Positions 32,888 through 33,339 of a stretch of DNA of 33,339 nucleotides are shown one piece after another; the first letter of the stretch is position 1; each line of letters begins with the position of its first letter. The position numbers and the translations under genes were made by a program. The notes below the pieces were generated by a model, which saw nothing but the letters and a program-made list of their open reading frames with translations, was not told the DNA's origin and did no database searches. Origin of the DNA: Coleofasciculaceae cyanobacterium (lineage in GTDB: Bacteria > Cyanobacteriota > Cyanobacteriia > Cyanobacteriales > Xenococcaceae); contig DATNPK010000007.1 in assembly GCA_036703275.1 (NCBI GenBank), positions 1-33,339 on the forward strand, in the 5' to 3' direction.

Positions 32888-32945
32888 AGAGAGTAGGGAA
32901 AACCTTCTCTCCAACAGGGTTAGGCTTTTTAACTAAGGAGAAATC

Positions 32946-33221
32946 ATGAAATCCAATCAAAGCGTCGTCATAGAGCGACTGCAACAAGCACAGAACGCGC
33001 ATGACCTGGAAGCGCTTTTAGCCTGCTTTGCACCTAACTTTCAGGGCAATCATCCACTTCATCCTGAGAGAGGTTTCGAGGGAATTGAGGATGTCCCTAA
33101 GAATTGGTCTGTCATATTCCACAACATCCCAGACTTTCACTCAGAGTTGCTCCGTTTGGCAGTTGAGGGTGACACGACCTGGGCTGAGTGGTACTGGTTT
33201 GGTGCGAACCGTTCGCTTTAA
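32946..33221 (+). CDS. SnoaL/NTF2-like protein, C-terminally shortened
   Basis: This 91-residue frame starts behind a strong AAGGAG. It matches the first two thirds of SnoaL-like proteins: VVIERLQQAQNAHDLEALLA, CFAPNFQGNHPLHPERGFEG, then WSVIFHNIPDFHSELLRLAV and DTTWAEWYWFG. Family members continue with two more strands (usually 120-150 residues), but here the frame stops after GANRSL, and no continuation is seen in the other frames before the window end. It is therefore probably truncated, though a short product with most of the fold could be made. It is the third NTF2-fold gene in the window, after 23482 and 27570, all near redox enzymes. Confidence 0.65.
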   Translation: MKSNQSVVIERLQQAQNAHDLEALLACFAPNFQGNHPLHPERGFEGIEDVPKNWSVIFHNIPDFHSELLRLAVEGDTTWAEWYWFGANRSL

Positions 33222-33248
33222 ATGAGTTTATGACTCAGAGAAAAGCGG

Positions 33249-33298
33249 TTAATTGTTAAGCAAAGTTACATAAAAAAATAACGAGAATTAACAATTAA
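33249..33298. repeat. Inverted repeat near the window end
   Basis: TTAATTGTTAA (33249-33259) and TTAACAATTAA (33288-33298) are perfect 11-bp inverted copies with a 28-nt AT-rich spacer. It may be an operator or transcription end; the next gene is outside the window. Confidence 0.45.
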
Positions 33299-33339
33299 AC
33301 AACTTAAGGTTCGTGTTGGTGAGGAAAATATTCCAAGTC

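Noticed and set aside
1-33339. CRISPR array, tRNA, rRNA or integrase gene
   Set aside because: No regularly spaced short repeats, cloverleaf with a CCA-type end, rRNA signature or recombinase motif was found on reading; HIP1 octamers recur but are dispersed genome markers, not an array.

Overview
The window looks like cyanobacterial DNA. The octamer GCGATCGC (HIP1) recurs throughout (for example at 1612-1619 and 12491-12498). Several families are typical of cyanobacteria: a C39-peptidase ABC exporter, a giant HstK-type Ser/Thr kinase/AAA/histidine kinase, a Ycf46-like AAA remnant, and DUF4160/DUF2442 and DUF4258/YgiT pairs. Genus cannot be fixed from the sequence. Gene decay is very high: about a dozen recognisable genes are frameshifted, truncated or carry in-frame stops, so this is a plastic, partly decaying accessory region. 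Part of the damage could be consensus error.

Layout. (1) 1-4754: a peptide secretion locus, made of a double-glycine leader peptide, a peptidase-containing ABC exporter and an HlyD-type adaptor. (2) 4755-10640: an insertion-sequence graveyard. It holds an IS4 N-terminal remnant, a broken IS630 orf, two copies of the left end of one larger IS (384 nt repeated at 5295 and 7349), a broken IS5-type transposase interrupted by a 43-nt palindrome, several palindromic repeats, and tails of a DJ-1/PfpI gene and a type I restriction HsdR gene. A probable DUF4160/DUF2442 toxin-antitoxin pair sits between the IS remnants. (3) 10643-14250: a second probable toxin-antitoxin pair, whose YgiT-like partner lacks its zinc cysteines. 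A plasmid- or phage-like module follows: a winged-helix replication-type protein, a ribbon-helix-helix-like regulator with a 14-bp inverted-repeat operator between divergent promoters, a Cys-motif protein, a DnaB C-terminal fragment and a broken AAA gene. (4) 14505-21450: a roughly 2,100-residue hybrid kinase split by two single-base frameshifts, followed 4 nt later by an intact NarL/FixJ response regulator. (5) 21473-26854: about 5.3 kb bounded by two 119-nt direct repeats (about 96% identical). Its left half is strikingly GC-rich and holds an intact GMC oxidoreductase between broken isochorismatase-like, SnoaL-like and pirin genes. Its right half holds a divergent PadR regulator and intact pirin around a palindromic operator, then a small pirin-linked protein of unknown function and a strong terminator. 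(6) 26932-33339: a run of redox and detoxification genes: a DsbA-fold protein lacking the CxxC, a frameshifted NTF2-like gene, a MerR C-terminal remnant, an NQO-type quinone reductase, three tandem short-chain dehydrogenases (the first without its nucleotide-binding motif), a thioredoxin-reductase-like flavoprotein and a shortened SnoaL-like protein.

How they fit together (inference): regions 5 and 6 resemble an acquired redox/electrophile-response island. It is built of pirins, NTF2/SnoaL proteins, quinone reductase and SDRs under PadR and, formerly, MerR control, and it lies next to a two-component system whose kinase is broken. No rRNA, tRNA or CRISPR array was recognised.
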